Assembly: GCA_044866775.1 (NCBI GenBank)
Contig: JBIOUG010000116.1
Coordinates: 1-64,000, forward strand
Reading direction: 5' to 3'
Origin: DASUNQ01 sp044866775
GTDB lineage: Bacteria; Acidobacteriota; Thermoanaerobaculia; Multivoradales; UBA5704
Length of the DNA stretch: 64,000 nt
The notes under the pieces were generated by a model. The model did not search any database. It was not told where the DNA came from and was given only the letters and a program-made list of their open reading frames with translations. Position numbers and translations under genes: made by a program. Shown piece after piece: positions 32,679 through 40,823 of the stretch (the stretch's first letter is position 1; each line of letters opens with the position of its first letter).

Positions 32679-35138
32679 ATGCCCACATACGCCGAGGTCG
32701 CCGTCCCGGTGCCTCTCCCTGGGGCGCTCACGTACGAGGTCCCCGATGCCTTCGCCGCCCAGGCTCGACCAGGCGTGCGGGCGCGGGTGCTGGTGGGGCG
32801 GCGGCGCACCATGGGCGTCGTCGTGGGGGTGCGGACCGAGCGCCCGGAGGGGATCGAGCTGCGGCCGCTCGAGGAGATCGTCGATCTCGAGCCGGTGCTC
32901 GGCCCCGAGCTGCTGGCGCTGGCGCGCTGGGTCGCCGACTACTACGTGGCGCCGCTCGGCGAGGTGCTGCGGGCCCTGCTGCCGCCCGATCTGCCGCCGT
33001 GGGGTGACCGCCGCGTCTGGCTGACCGACGCCGGGGCGCTGGCGCCGCCGCGCTCGGGCGCGGAGGCGGCGGTCGTCGAGGCGCTCCGCGACGGCGGGCG
33101 GCTGAGCGCCGCCGAGCTGCAGGCGCGGCTCCGGCTGCCGGAGCTGCCGGAGGTCCTCGAGCGGCTCGCGGCCGCCGGCCGGATCGGACGCGAGGAGAGG
33201 GAGCGGCGCGGGGCGCGCTACGTGGCCGCGGTCGAGCTCCCGCCCGGCGATCGCGCGGCGCAGCGGGCGGCGTGCGGGCGCTCGCTCCCGGGCCAGGCGG
33301 TCGTCGAGTACCTGGCCGCCGTCGGCCGGCCGGCGACCGTCGCCGAGGTCGGGGCCGCGACCGGCGCCAGCCCGGCGGTGGTGCGGCGCCTGGTGCAGCG
33401 CGGCGTGCTGCGGCAGTTCACCCAGGTCGAGAAGCTGCCGCTCGACCGTCACATGCTCGGCGCTCAAGCGTTCGCGCCGGGCTCAGGGTCAGATCTGGCC
33501 GGTGGAGGAGCCCGCGGCCCGGCGCCGCTGCGCCTCCGCGCCGATCAGCAGGCGGCGCTGCGCCGGCTGACGGATGCGGCCGCCGCGGGGCGCTATGCGC
33601 CGTTCCTCCTCCAGGGCATGACCGGCTCGGGGAAGACCGAGGTCTACCTGCGCGCCGCCGAGACGGCACTGGCGGCCGGCCGCTCGGTGCTGCTGCTGGT
33701 GCCGGAGATCGCGCTGGTGCCCGCCCTGGCGCGCGCCGCCGAGCAGCGCTTCGGCACCGACCTCGCGATCCTGCACTCCGGCCTCGGCGGTCCCGAGCGG
33801 CAGCAGGAGTGGGAGCGGGTGCGGCGCGACGAGGCGCGGGTGGTGCTCGGGCCGCGCTCCGCCCTCTTCGCGCCGCTCACCGACCTCGGCCTGGTCGTCG
33901 TCGACGAGGAGCAGGACCCCGCCTACAAGCAGGAGAGCGTGCCGCGCTACCACGGGCGCGACCTCGCCCTGGTGCGCGGGCGCGAGACGGGCGCGGTGAC
34001 CGTCCTCGTCTCGGCCACCCCGAGCATGGAGAGCCGCCACAACGCCACGCGCGGCAAGCTCGGGCTGCTGCAGCTCACCGAGCGGGTGGGGCAGGGCGGG
34101 TTGCCGGAGGGGGTGCTGGTCGACCTGCGCGGCATCGCGACGCGGCGGCCGGGAGAGGTCCACTTCTCGCCGCGGCTGCGCGAGGAGATCGGCGCCGCGC
34201 TGGCCGCCGGCGACCAGGTGATCCTGCTGCGCAACCGGCGCGGCTACTCGCCGCTGCTCCTCTGCCGCGCCTGCGGCGAGGACATGCGCTGCGATGAGTG
34301 TGGCCTGCCGCGCACCTACCACCGCCGCGCCGCGCGCCTGCTCTGCCACTACTGCGGCTCGACGCTGGCCGTCCCCAGCCGCTGCCCGACCTGCGGCGAG
34401 ACGGCGCTCGAGCCGATCGGCGCCGGCACCGAGCGCGTTGAGGAGACCTTCGCCGAGCTGTTCCCCGGCGTGGCATTGGACGTCCTCGACCGCGACACCG
34501 CGCGCCGCGCCGGCGGGCCCGCCGCCATCCTCGAGCGCTTCGCGCGCGGCGAGGTGCAGGTGCTGATCGGCACGCAGATGGTGTCGAAGGGGCACCACTT
34601 CCCGGCGGTGGCGCTGACCGCGGTGCTGGCCGCCGACACCTACCTCGGCTTCCCCGACTTCCGCGCCGTCGAGCGCACCTACAACCTGCTCGTCCAGATC
34701 GCCGGCCGCGCCGGGCGCGGCGATCGGCCGGGGAAGGTCGTCATCCAGACCTATCACCCCGACCACTACGCCATCCAGGCCGCGCTGCGCCAGGACGACG
34801 AGAGCTTCGCGCGCGAGGAGCTGCGCTTCCGTCGCGTCTTCCACTATCCGCCCTACACGCGCATGGTGCAGCTCCTCACTCATGGCCGCAACCGCGCCAA
34901 GGCCGAGGAGCGGGTGCGGGAGCTGGCGGCCAGGGTGGCGGACCACCCCCTCGCCGGCGGCGTGCGCGTCACCGGCCCCGCCCCGGCGCCGCTCGAGCGT
35001 TTGCGCGGCGAATGGCGCTTCCAGCTCCTCCTCCGCTCGGCGGCGCTGCGCGACCTCCACCGCCTCCTCGCCGACGTCCTCCCGCCGCCCCCGCTCAAGG
35101 GTCTCGTGGTAGACGTCGACCCCCAGCAACTTCTATAG
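32679..35138 (+). CDS. priA: Primosomal protein N' (PriA helicase) with repeat-encoded insert
   Basis: An 819-residue replication-restart helicase. The N-terminal 3'-binding domain starts MPTYAEVAVPVPLPGALTYEVP; Walker A is GMTGSGKTEVYLRA (about residue 312), Walker B is VVVDEEQDPAYKQE (about 405). The zinc-binding Cys cluster CRACGEDMRCDEC...CHYCGS...CPTCGE spans about 528-570, and helicase motif V/VI lies at GTQMVSKGHHFP and QIAGRAGRGDRPG. Residues about 261-273 (AQAFAPGSGSDL), in the linker before the helicase core, come from repeat family 1. The protein is longer than E. coli PriA (732). Confidence 0.94.
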   Translation: MPTYAEVAVPVPLPGALTYEVPDAFAAQARPGVRARVLVGRRRTMGVVVGVRTERPEGIELRPLEEIVDLEPVLGPELLALARWVADYYVAPLGEVLRALLPPDLPPWGDRRVWLTDAGALAPPRSGAEAAVVEALRDGGRLSAAELQARLRLPELPEVLERLAAAGRIGREERERRGARYVAAVELPPGDRAAQRAACGRSLPGQAVVEYLAAVGRPATVAEVGAATGASPAVVRRLVQRGVLRQFTQVEKLPLDRHMLGAQAFAPGSGSDLAGGGARGPAPLRLRADQQAALRRLTDAAAAGRYAPFLLQGMTGSGKTEVYLRAAETALAAGRSVLLLVPEIALVPALARAAEQRFGTDLAILHSGLGGPERQQEWERVRRDEARVVLGPRSALFAPLTDLGLVVVDEEQDPAYKQESVPRYHGRDLALVRGRETGAVTVLVSATPSMESRHNATRGKLGLLQLTERVGQGGLPEGVLVDLRGIATRRPGEVHFSPRLREEIGAALAAGDQVILLRNRRGYSPLLLCRACGEDMRCDECGLPRTYHRRAARLLCHYCGSTLAVPSRCPTCGETALEPIGAGTERVEETFAELFPGVALDVLDRDTARRAGGPAAILERFARGEVQVLIGTQMVSKGHHFPAVALTAVLAADTYLGFPDFRAVERTYNLLVQIAGRAGRGDRPGKVVIQTYHPDHYAIQAALRQDDESFAREELRFRRVFHYPPYTRMVQLLTHGRNRAKAEERVRELAARVADHPLAGGVRVTGPAPAPLERLRGEWRFQLLLRSAALRDLHRLLADVLPPPPLKGLVVDVDPQQLL
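33459..33497 (+). repeat. Palindromic repeat family 1, in-frame in priA
   Basis: GGCGCTCAAGCGTTCGCGCC followed by GGGCTCAGGGTCAGATCTG matches the family core; the palindrome has been altered on both arms but still pairs. It is read as AQAFAPGSG, the same frame as in the LacI-type and LptC-LptA genes. Confidence 0.7.
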
Positions 35139-35149
35139 TGCCAATCCCC

Positions 35150-36103
35150 ATGGCGACGCAGGAGGTCTCGTTCGAGGAGGTGCTCGCCGAGCTGCGGCGG
35201 AAGATCGAGGAGCTGGAGGGGTATCCGGCCGGCAGCGGCTACGAGAAGGAGATCGAGCGGCTGCGCTCGGCGCTGCGCAAGCAGACCGCCGACATCTACG
35301 GTGGCCTATCGCGCTGGCAGAAGACGCTCGTCGCCCGCCATCAGGACCGCCCCTACACTCTCGACTTCGTCGCCCATCTGATGACCGACTGGGTGGAGCT
35401 GCACGGCGACCGCGGCTTCGCTGACGACGCGGCCATCGTCACCGGGTTCGCGACCTTCCGCGGCCGGAGCGTGGCCGTCGTCGGCCACCAAAAGGGGCGC
35501 AGCACCAAGGAGCGCATCCAGCGCAACTTCGGCCAGCCGCGTCCGGAGGGCTACCGCAAGGCGCTGCGCATCATGCACCTCGCCGAACGCTTCGGGCGGC
35601 CGGTGCTCACCTTCATCGACACCGCGGGCGCCTACCCGGGCATCGACGCCGAGGAGCGTGGCCAGGCCGAGGCGATCGCCCACAACCTCATCGAGATGGC
35701 GGCGCTGCGGGTGCCGATCGTGGTCACCATCACCGGCGAAGGGGGGAGCGGCGGCGCCCTCGCTCTCGGCATCGGCGATCGCGTCTACATCCTGGAGTAC
35801 GCCACCTACTCGGTCATCTCCCCCGAGGGCTGCGCCGCCATCCTGTGGAAGGACCAGGAGCGGAAGGCCGACGCCGCCGAAGCGATGCGCCTGACCGCCC
35901 CCGACCTGCTGGCTCTCCGCGTCGTCGACGGCATCGTCTCCGAGCCGCTGGGCGGTGCCCACACCGATCCCGCCGAGACCTGCCGGCGCGTCGGCGAGAC
36001 GGTGCACGCCGCGCTCGCCGAGCTCGAGCGCAAGCCGGTGGACCAGCTCCTCGCCGAGCGCTATCAGAAGTTCCGCCAGCTCGGGGTCTACGAAGAGAGC
36101 TGA
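35150..36103 (+). CDS. accA: Acetyl-CoA carboxylase carboxyltransferase subunit alpha
   Basis: A 317-residue subunit that with AccD transfers carboxyl from biotin to acetyl-CoA in fatty-acid synthesis. It opens MATQEVSFEEVLAELRRKIEELE and contains PRPEGYRKALRIMHLAERF, FIDTAGAYPGIDAEERGQ and GEGGSGGALALGIGDRV, all standard AccA segments forming the oxyanion-hole and CoA-binding crotonase fold. Length is normal (about 315-320). An in-frame GTG at 35138 is a possible earlier start. It begins 12 bases after priA. AccD is not in the window. Confidence 0.95.
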   Translation: MATQEVSFEEVLAELRRKIEELEGYPAGSGYEKEIERLRSALRKQTADIYGGLSRWQKTLVARHQDRPYTLDFVAHLMTDWVELHGDRGFADDAAIVTGFATFRGRSVAVVGHQKGRSTKERIQRNFGQPRPEGYRKALRIMHLAERFGRPVLTFIDTAGAYPGIDAEERGQAEAIAHNLIEMAALRVPIVVTITGEGGSGGALALGIGDRVYILEYATYSVISPEGCAAILWKDQERKADAAEAMRLTAPDLLALRVVDGIVSEPLGGAHTDPAETCRRVGETVHAALAELERKPVDQLLAERYQKFRQLGVYEES

Positions 36104-36212
36104 TTCAGGCGCCGTTTCCCTGCGCTTGGCCGGCCCATGGAGTAGGATGGGCCAGCGTGTTCGTTGACGCCGTCTTTCCCTACCTGAATCTTTTTCTTCT
36201 TCTCCCGGCCAA

Positions 36213-37904
36213 ATGACAGCCAGCACTCTTCGACCCACCGCGGAATGGATGGCGGCAGCCGTCCCTCCCGCCGCCGCGGAGATCGCCGCCGCCGGTCATC
36301 CACCCTGGCTGGCTGAGCTGCTCGCGCGCCGCGGGGTCGTGGACGCCGAAGGAGCCGGTCGGTTCCTGGCTCCGTCCCTCGATCAGCTCCACGACCCGTT
36401 CCACCTCGCCGGCATGCAGGCCGCGGTCGAGCGCCTGCTCGCCGCTCGCGAGCGCGGCGAGCAGGTGGCGATCGTCGGCGACTACGACGTCGACGGCGTG
36501 ACCGGGACGGCGCTGCTGCTCGCCGTCTTTCGCGCTTGCGGCCTCACCGCCCACGCCGTCCTGCCGCATCGCATGCGCGAGGGGTACGGCTTCCAGACGG
36601 TGCACGTCGAGCGCGCCCGGGAGCTGGGGTGCACGCTCGTCGTCACCGTCGACTGCGGCGCCTCGGCGGGCGAGGCGGTCGAGAGCGCAGCCCGCGCCGG
36701 GCTCGAGGTGGTGGTGACCGACCATCACCTGCCGGGACGACCGCTGCCCGCGGGCACGATCGTGATCAACCCGCGGCAGCCGGGGTGCTCGTACCCCTTT
36801 CCGGACCTCTGCGGCGCCGGCTTGGCGCTCAAGCTCGCGCTGGCCTTCGCGGGCCGCTGCGGGCGGGACGTCAACGCCTTGCGCCTGCTGCGCATCGCCT
36901 GCCTCGGCACGATCGCCGACGTCGTGCCGCTGACCGGCGAGAACCGCGTCATCGCGGCGCTCGGGCTGCGGGCGCTCGCCGACGCGCGCTCGCCGGGCCT
37001 GCGGGCGCTGATCGGCCGCGCGGGCTTGAAGCCGCCGTTCAGCGCCGCCGACGTGGGCTACCGGCTGGGGCCGCGCCTCAACGCCGCCGGCCGTCTCGAC
37101 ACCGCCGACCGCGCGCTCGAGTTGCTGATGACCCGCGACCCGCGCCGGGCGGGCGAGCTGGCGGAGGCGCTCGAGACCTGCAACCGCGACCGCCAGGGCG
37201 AGGAAACGCGAGCGGTGGAGGAGGCACGGCAGCAGGTGGAGGAGCGCGGTGCGTTGCCCGCCATCGTGGTCGCCTGGAGCGCGGGCTGGCACCGCGGCGT
37301 CGTGGGCGTGGCCGCGGGCCGGCTGGCCCAGGAGCTGCACCGGCCGGCGGTGTTGCTGGCGCTCGACGACGAGGTCGCGACCGGCTCGGGGCGGAGTGTG
37401 CCGGGAGTCGGACTGCACGGCTTCCTGGTGCGCTGGAGCGAGCGGCTGGAGCGCTTCGGCGGGCACGCGCAGGCGGTCGGGCTGACGGTGCGCGCCGAGC
37501 GGCTGCCGGAGCTGGCGCGCGAGTGGGAGGAGGCGGCCTCCGCCTGGCCCGAGTCCACGCGCACGCCGCGGCTCGAATACGAGCTCGAGCTGCCGCCCGG
37601 GTCGCTCGACGCCGGGCTCCTGGCGCGGCTCAAGCGGCTCGAGCCGTTCGGCCAAGGGAACCGCCAGCCGCTGGTGCGCACCGGCCCGCTCACTCTCGCC
37701 TCGACGCCGCGCCTCTTCGGCCGCGGCCACCTCGCGGCGCGGACCCGCGGCGGCGACGGCGCGTCGCTGCACGTCGTCGGCTGGGGCTGGGGCAAGCGCG
37801 CCAGCGAGCTCGCCGCCGCTCCCTTCGAGGCGCTCGGGCACCTCGAGGAGGACAGCTACACCGGCGCCCCGGTGCTGCGGCTGGTGGATGCCCGCGCGGT
37901 CTGA
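36213..37904 (+). CDS. recJ: Single-stranded-DNA-specific exonuclease RecJ
   Basis: A 563-residue 5'-3' ssDNA exonuclease used in recombination and mismatch repair. DHH-family motifs are present: VGDYDVDGVTGTALL (about residue 88), VVTVDCGASAGE (147), VVVTDHHLPG (169) and the DHHA1 block HRGVVGVAAGRLAQEL (351) with GSGRSVPG and FGGHAQAVGLTV. Length fits the family (550-580). A GGCCCAT hairpin (36132-36153) sits between accA and this gene and may attenuate or terminate accA transcription. Confidence 0.95.
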   Translation: MTASTLRPTAEWMAAAVPPAAAEIAAAGHPPWLAELLARRGVVDAEGAGRFLAPSLDQLHDPFHLAGMQAAVERLLAARERGEQVAIVGDYDVDGVTGTALLLAVFRACGLTAHAVLPHRMREGYGFQTVHVERARELGCTLVVTVDCGASAGEAVESAARAGLEVVVTDHHLPGRPLPAGTIVINPRQPGCSYPFPDLCGAGLALKLALAFAGRCGRDVNALRLLRIACLGTIADVVPLTGENRVIAALGLRALADARSPGLRALIGRAGLKPPFSAADVGYRLGPRLNAAGRLDTADRALELLMTRDPRRAGELAEALETCNRDRQGEETRAVEEARQQVEERGALPAIVVAWSAGWHRGVVGVAAGRLAQELHRPAVLLALDDEVATGSGRSVPGVGLHGFLVRWSERLERFGGHAQAVGLTVRAERLPELAREWEEAASAWPESTRTPRLEYELELPPGSLDAGLLARLKRLEPFGQGNRQPLVRTGPLTLASTPRLFGRGHLAARTRGGDGASLHVVGWGWGKRASELAAAPFEALGHLEEDSYTGAPVLRLVDARAV

Positions 37905-37956
37905 AGGCAAGGCACTCGGCAAAAAGCGGGCCAGCGGCACGTAGAATGGCCGCCTG

Positions 37957-40074
37957 ATGGCGCCCGCCCCTCGCCGACCACCGGTTCGCGCCATCCGCGG
38001 TCTGCTGCTCGTCGCCCTCCTGGTGGTGGTCGTGGGGCTGGTGGGGCTCTACCTCTTCGGCCGCGCCGGGCGCCAGCCGGTGCAGACGATGCCGGTCGCG
38101 CCGGGCGCCGAGGGCGGCGCGCGCGGCGAGGACGTGACGCTCATCGGCGAGGACTTCGACTACACCTACACCGAGGGCAAGCGGCCGCTCTTCCGCATCC
38201 GTGGCGAGAGCATTCGCGCCGACCGTTTCGGGACGATCTTCCTCGACGGCGTCGGCCTGACGCTCTACGACGACGAGGGCAGGGCCTACGAAGTGCAGAG
38301 CCGCGAGGCGAGCTTCAACCGCGAGCAGAACGAGGGACGGCTGCGCGGGCGGGTGTTCCTGCGCGGGCCGAACGGCCTCGAGCTCGTGACGCCGGTGCTG
38401 CAGCTCCGCGACAAGGGGCGCCTCTTGGTGAGCACGCGGCCGGTCCAGCTCCGCTACGCCGGCGAGTACGTGGCGCGGGCGACGCGGCTGCGCGTCCATC
38501 TCCAGGAGGAGGTCTTCGAGCTGTTCGGCAACGTCACGGTAGAGAGCGTGCCGGGGCGGCCGCGGCCGGTCGTCCTGCACGCGGGCCAGGTGACCTACGA
38601 GCGCGGCAAGCGCACGCTGCGCGCCGAGCGGCGGGTGACCTTCCGCCGCGGCGTCGAGGAGGAGGTGCGGGCGCAGCGGGTGACCGCCTTCCTGACCGAG
38701 GACGAGCGCTCGCTCGTCTTCCTGCGCGGCCTCTGGGGAGTCGCCGGGAGGTCCCGCTCGCTGCGCGCCGGCGCGGCCCCGACGGCGCTGCGCTTCAGCG
38801 GCAACGAGCTGGCAGTCCTCATGCAACCCGGCGGGGCCGTGGCGAGCCATGTCGACCTCAACGCGCCGCCGCGGCAGCCGGCGCTGATCGAGACGACCGG
38901 CGCCGACGGCGTGGTGCGGACGCTGCGCACGCCGCGCCTCTCCGGCCAGCTCGAGCAGGGCGCGCTCGTCCAGGCGAACGCCGACGGCGGCGTGACGATG
39001 AGCGAGTCAGGCGCGAAAGCTTTCGCGCCGGGCTCCGATCGATCCTGGGAGCGCCGTCCGTCGCGCGCCCAGCGCGACGGGCTCCCGGGCGGGCGGCCGC
39101 CGCTCGCGCGCACCGCCAAGGGGAGGCGCGCCGAGGCCCGCTTCCGCGCCGACGGCCAGCTCGCGGTGCTCAGCCTCTCCGAGCAGGTGCGCTTCAACGA
39201 CCCCGGGGTCAAGGCCGAGGGCGACCGCGCCGTGCTCGACCTCGATCAGGGGCGCGGCGAGTTCTTCGGCAATCCGGTGCACGCCGAGAGCGACCGCGGG
39301 CGGATGACCGGTCCGCACCTCGTCTACACCCGCGAGCACGGGCTGTTGCAGGCCGACGGCGGCGTGCGCGCGGTGCTCGAGCAGGCCGACTCGGCAGAGC
39401 TGGCGGCCTCGCCGCTCGGCGAGGGCGAAGGGCCGGTCCACGTCGAGTCGCGCGAAGCCTTCTGGCGCGACCAGCCGCAGGGGTTTCTCTTCCGCGGCGA
39501 CGTCCGCGCCTGGCGCGGCAAGAACCTGCTGCGCGCCGCCGAGGTGCGCGGCGACCAGGCCGGGGAGGAGAAGAAGCTGACGGCGAGCGGCGGCGTCAAG
39601 ACCTTGTGGGTGCCGGCGCAGGAGGCGAAGGCGCGGCCGCGGCCGGCGTCGCAGCCGGCCGGAGCCGCGGCCGCCACGGGAGAACCGAGCGCCGCGGGGC
39701 CGATCGAGGTGACCGCCGACGGGCTGCTCTACCGCGAGGCGGCGCAGCTCCTCACCTACACCGGCGGCGTGCGCGTCGACCAGCAGGCGCGGACGCTCGC
39801 CTGCCGGACGCTCGAGGTCGAGCTCGACGACGACGGGCAGGCCGAGCGGATGACCTGCACCGGCGACGCACGGGTCAACGACCCGCAGGCCGGCCGCACG
39901 ATCGAAGGCGAGAAGGCCGTCTACCATCTCGCCGAGCGGCGGATCGAGATGTTCGGCGAGCCGGTGGCGGTGCGCGACCGCGACGGCAACCGCGTGCAGG
40001 GGCGGCGCCTGGACTACTTCGTCGACGACGGGCGGGTCGAGGTGCGGGGACGGAGCGCGGAGGGGGGGCAGTGA
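37957..40074 (+). CDS. LPS export protein: fused LptC-like and LptA/OstA-like domains
   Basis: A 705-residue protein. One N-terminal transmembrane helix (GLLLVALLVVVVGLVGLYLFG) is followed by an LptC-like beta-jellyroll region (residues about 60-210) and further OstA-like repeats to the end (VTADGLLYREAAQLLTYTGGV... YHLAERRIEMFGEPVAV). It appears to combine the LptC anchor with the periplasmic LptA bridge that passes LPS across the periplasm. Residues about 350-378 (AKAFAPGSD...RAQRDGLPGG) are a full 80-bp copy of repeat family 1, in-frame. A TAGAAT box ends nine bases before the ATG. LptB overlaps the 3' end by four bases. Confidence 0.85.
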   Translation: MAPAPRRPPVRAIRGLLLVALLVVVVGLVGLYLFGRAGRQPVQTMPVAPGAEGGARGEDVTLIGEDFDYTYTEGKRPLFRIRGESIRADRFGTIFLDGVGLTLYDDEGRAYEVQSREASFNREQNEGRLRGRVFLRGPNGLELVTPVLQLRDKGRLLVSTRPVQLRYAGEYVARATRLRVHLQEEVFELFGNVTVESVPGRPRPVVLHAGQVTYERGKRTLRAERRVTFRRGVEEEVRAQRVTAFLTEDERSLVFLRGLWGVAGRSRSLRAGAAPTALRFSGNELAVLMQPGGAVASHVDLNAPPRQPALIETTGADGVVRTLRTPRLSGQLEQGALVQANADGGVTMSESGAKAFAPGSDRSWERRPSRAQRDGLPGGRPPLARTAKGRRAEARFRADGQLAVLSLSEQVRFNDPGVKAEGDRAVLDLDQGRGEFFGNPVHAESDRGRMTGPHLVYTREHGLLQADGGVRAVLEQADSAELAASPLGEGEGPVHVESREAFWRDQPQGFLFRGDVRAWRGKNLLRAAEVRGDQAGEEKKLTASGGVKTLWVPAQEAKARPRPASQPAGAAAATGEPSAAGPIEVTADGLLYREAAQLLTYTGGVRVDQQARTLACRTLEVELDDDGQAERMTCTGDARVNDPQAGRTIEGEKAVYHLAERRIEMFGEPVAVRDRDGNRVQGRRLDYFVDDGRVEVRGRSAEGGQ
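39009..39084 (+). repeat. Full-length palindromic repeat family 1, in-frame in lptC-lptA
   Basis: Contains the perfect 20-bp palindrome GGCGCGAAAGCTTTCGCGCC (39010-39029), then GGGCTCCGATC and the second hairpin at 39058-39080 (stem CCGTCGCGC/GCGCGACGG, loop GCCCA). It matches the 80-bp intergenic unit at 4621-4700 almost base for base. Confidence 0.92.
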
Positions 40075-40811
40075 GCGCCGGGGCGCAGCCGCAGCATCTG
40101 GCGACGACCAGTCTGCAGAAGGTGTACCGCGGCCGCGCGGTGGTGCAGGACGTCTCGATCGACGTCGCGCCGGGGGAGATCGTCGGGCTCCTGGGCCCCA
40201 ACGGCGCCGGGAAGACGACGACGTTCTACATGGTCGTCGGCCTGACGCCGCCGGATGCCGGCAGCGTCGTCCTCGGCGACGAGGACATCACCGAGCTGCC
40301 CATGTACCTGCGCGCACAGCGCGGCATCAGCTACCTGCCGCAGGAGCCGTCGATCTTCCGCAAGATGTCGGTCGAGGACAACCTGCGGGCGATCTTCGAG
40401 ACTCTCGACCTCTCGCACGCCGAGCAGGAGCGCCGCATCGACCAGCTCATCACCGACTTCGGGCTGACCCGCGTGCGCAAGAACAAGGGCTACTCGCTGT
40501 CGGGCGGCGAGCGGCGGCGGGTCGAGATCGCGCGCGCCCTGGTCATCAGTCCCTGGTATATCCTGTTGGACGAGCCCTTCGCGGGGATCGACCCGATCGC
40601 CGTGTTGGACATCCAGGGCATCATCCGGCACCTCAAGAAGATGGGCATCGGAGTCCTGATCACCGACCACAACGTGCGGGAGACATTGAAGATAACGGAC
40701 CGGGCCTATATCATCAACAACGGCGAGATCCTGCGTTCCGGCACCCCCCCCGAACTGGCCGCGGACTCGCAGGTGCGGAAAATCTACCTCGGTGAGGACT
40801 TCAGGCTGTAA
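40071..40811 (+). CDS. lptB: LPS export ABC transporter ATPase LptB
   Basis: Cytoplasmic ATPase of the LptB2FG complex that extracts LPS from the inner membrane, 246 residues from a GTG at 40071 overlapping the upstream stop. Walker A GPNGAGKTTTFYMVVGL, the LptB-specific YLPQEPSIFRKMSVEDN, signature LSGGERRRVEIARAL, Walker B ILLDEPFAGIDPIAV and switch VLITDHNVRETL are all present. It is followed by rpoN after 12 bases, the conserved lpt-rpoN order. Its membrane partner LptFG is at 54130. Confidence 0.96.
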   Translation: MSAGAQPQHLATTSLQKVYRGRAVVQDVSIDVAPGEIVGLLGPNGAGKTTTFYMVVGLTPPDAGSVVLGDEDITELPMYLRAQRGISYLPQEPSIFRKMSVEDNLRAIFETLDLSHAEQERRIDQLITDFGLTRVRKNKGYSLSGGERRRVEIARALVISPWYILLDEPFAGIDPIAVLDIQGIIRHLKKMGIGVLITDHNVRETLKITDRAYIINNGEILRSGTPPELAADSQVRKIYLGEDFRL

Positions 40812-40823
40812 GGGCGTTCCCGC

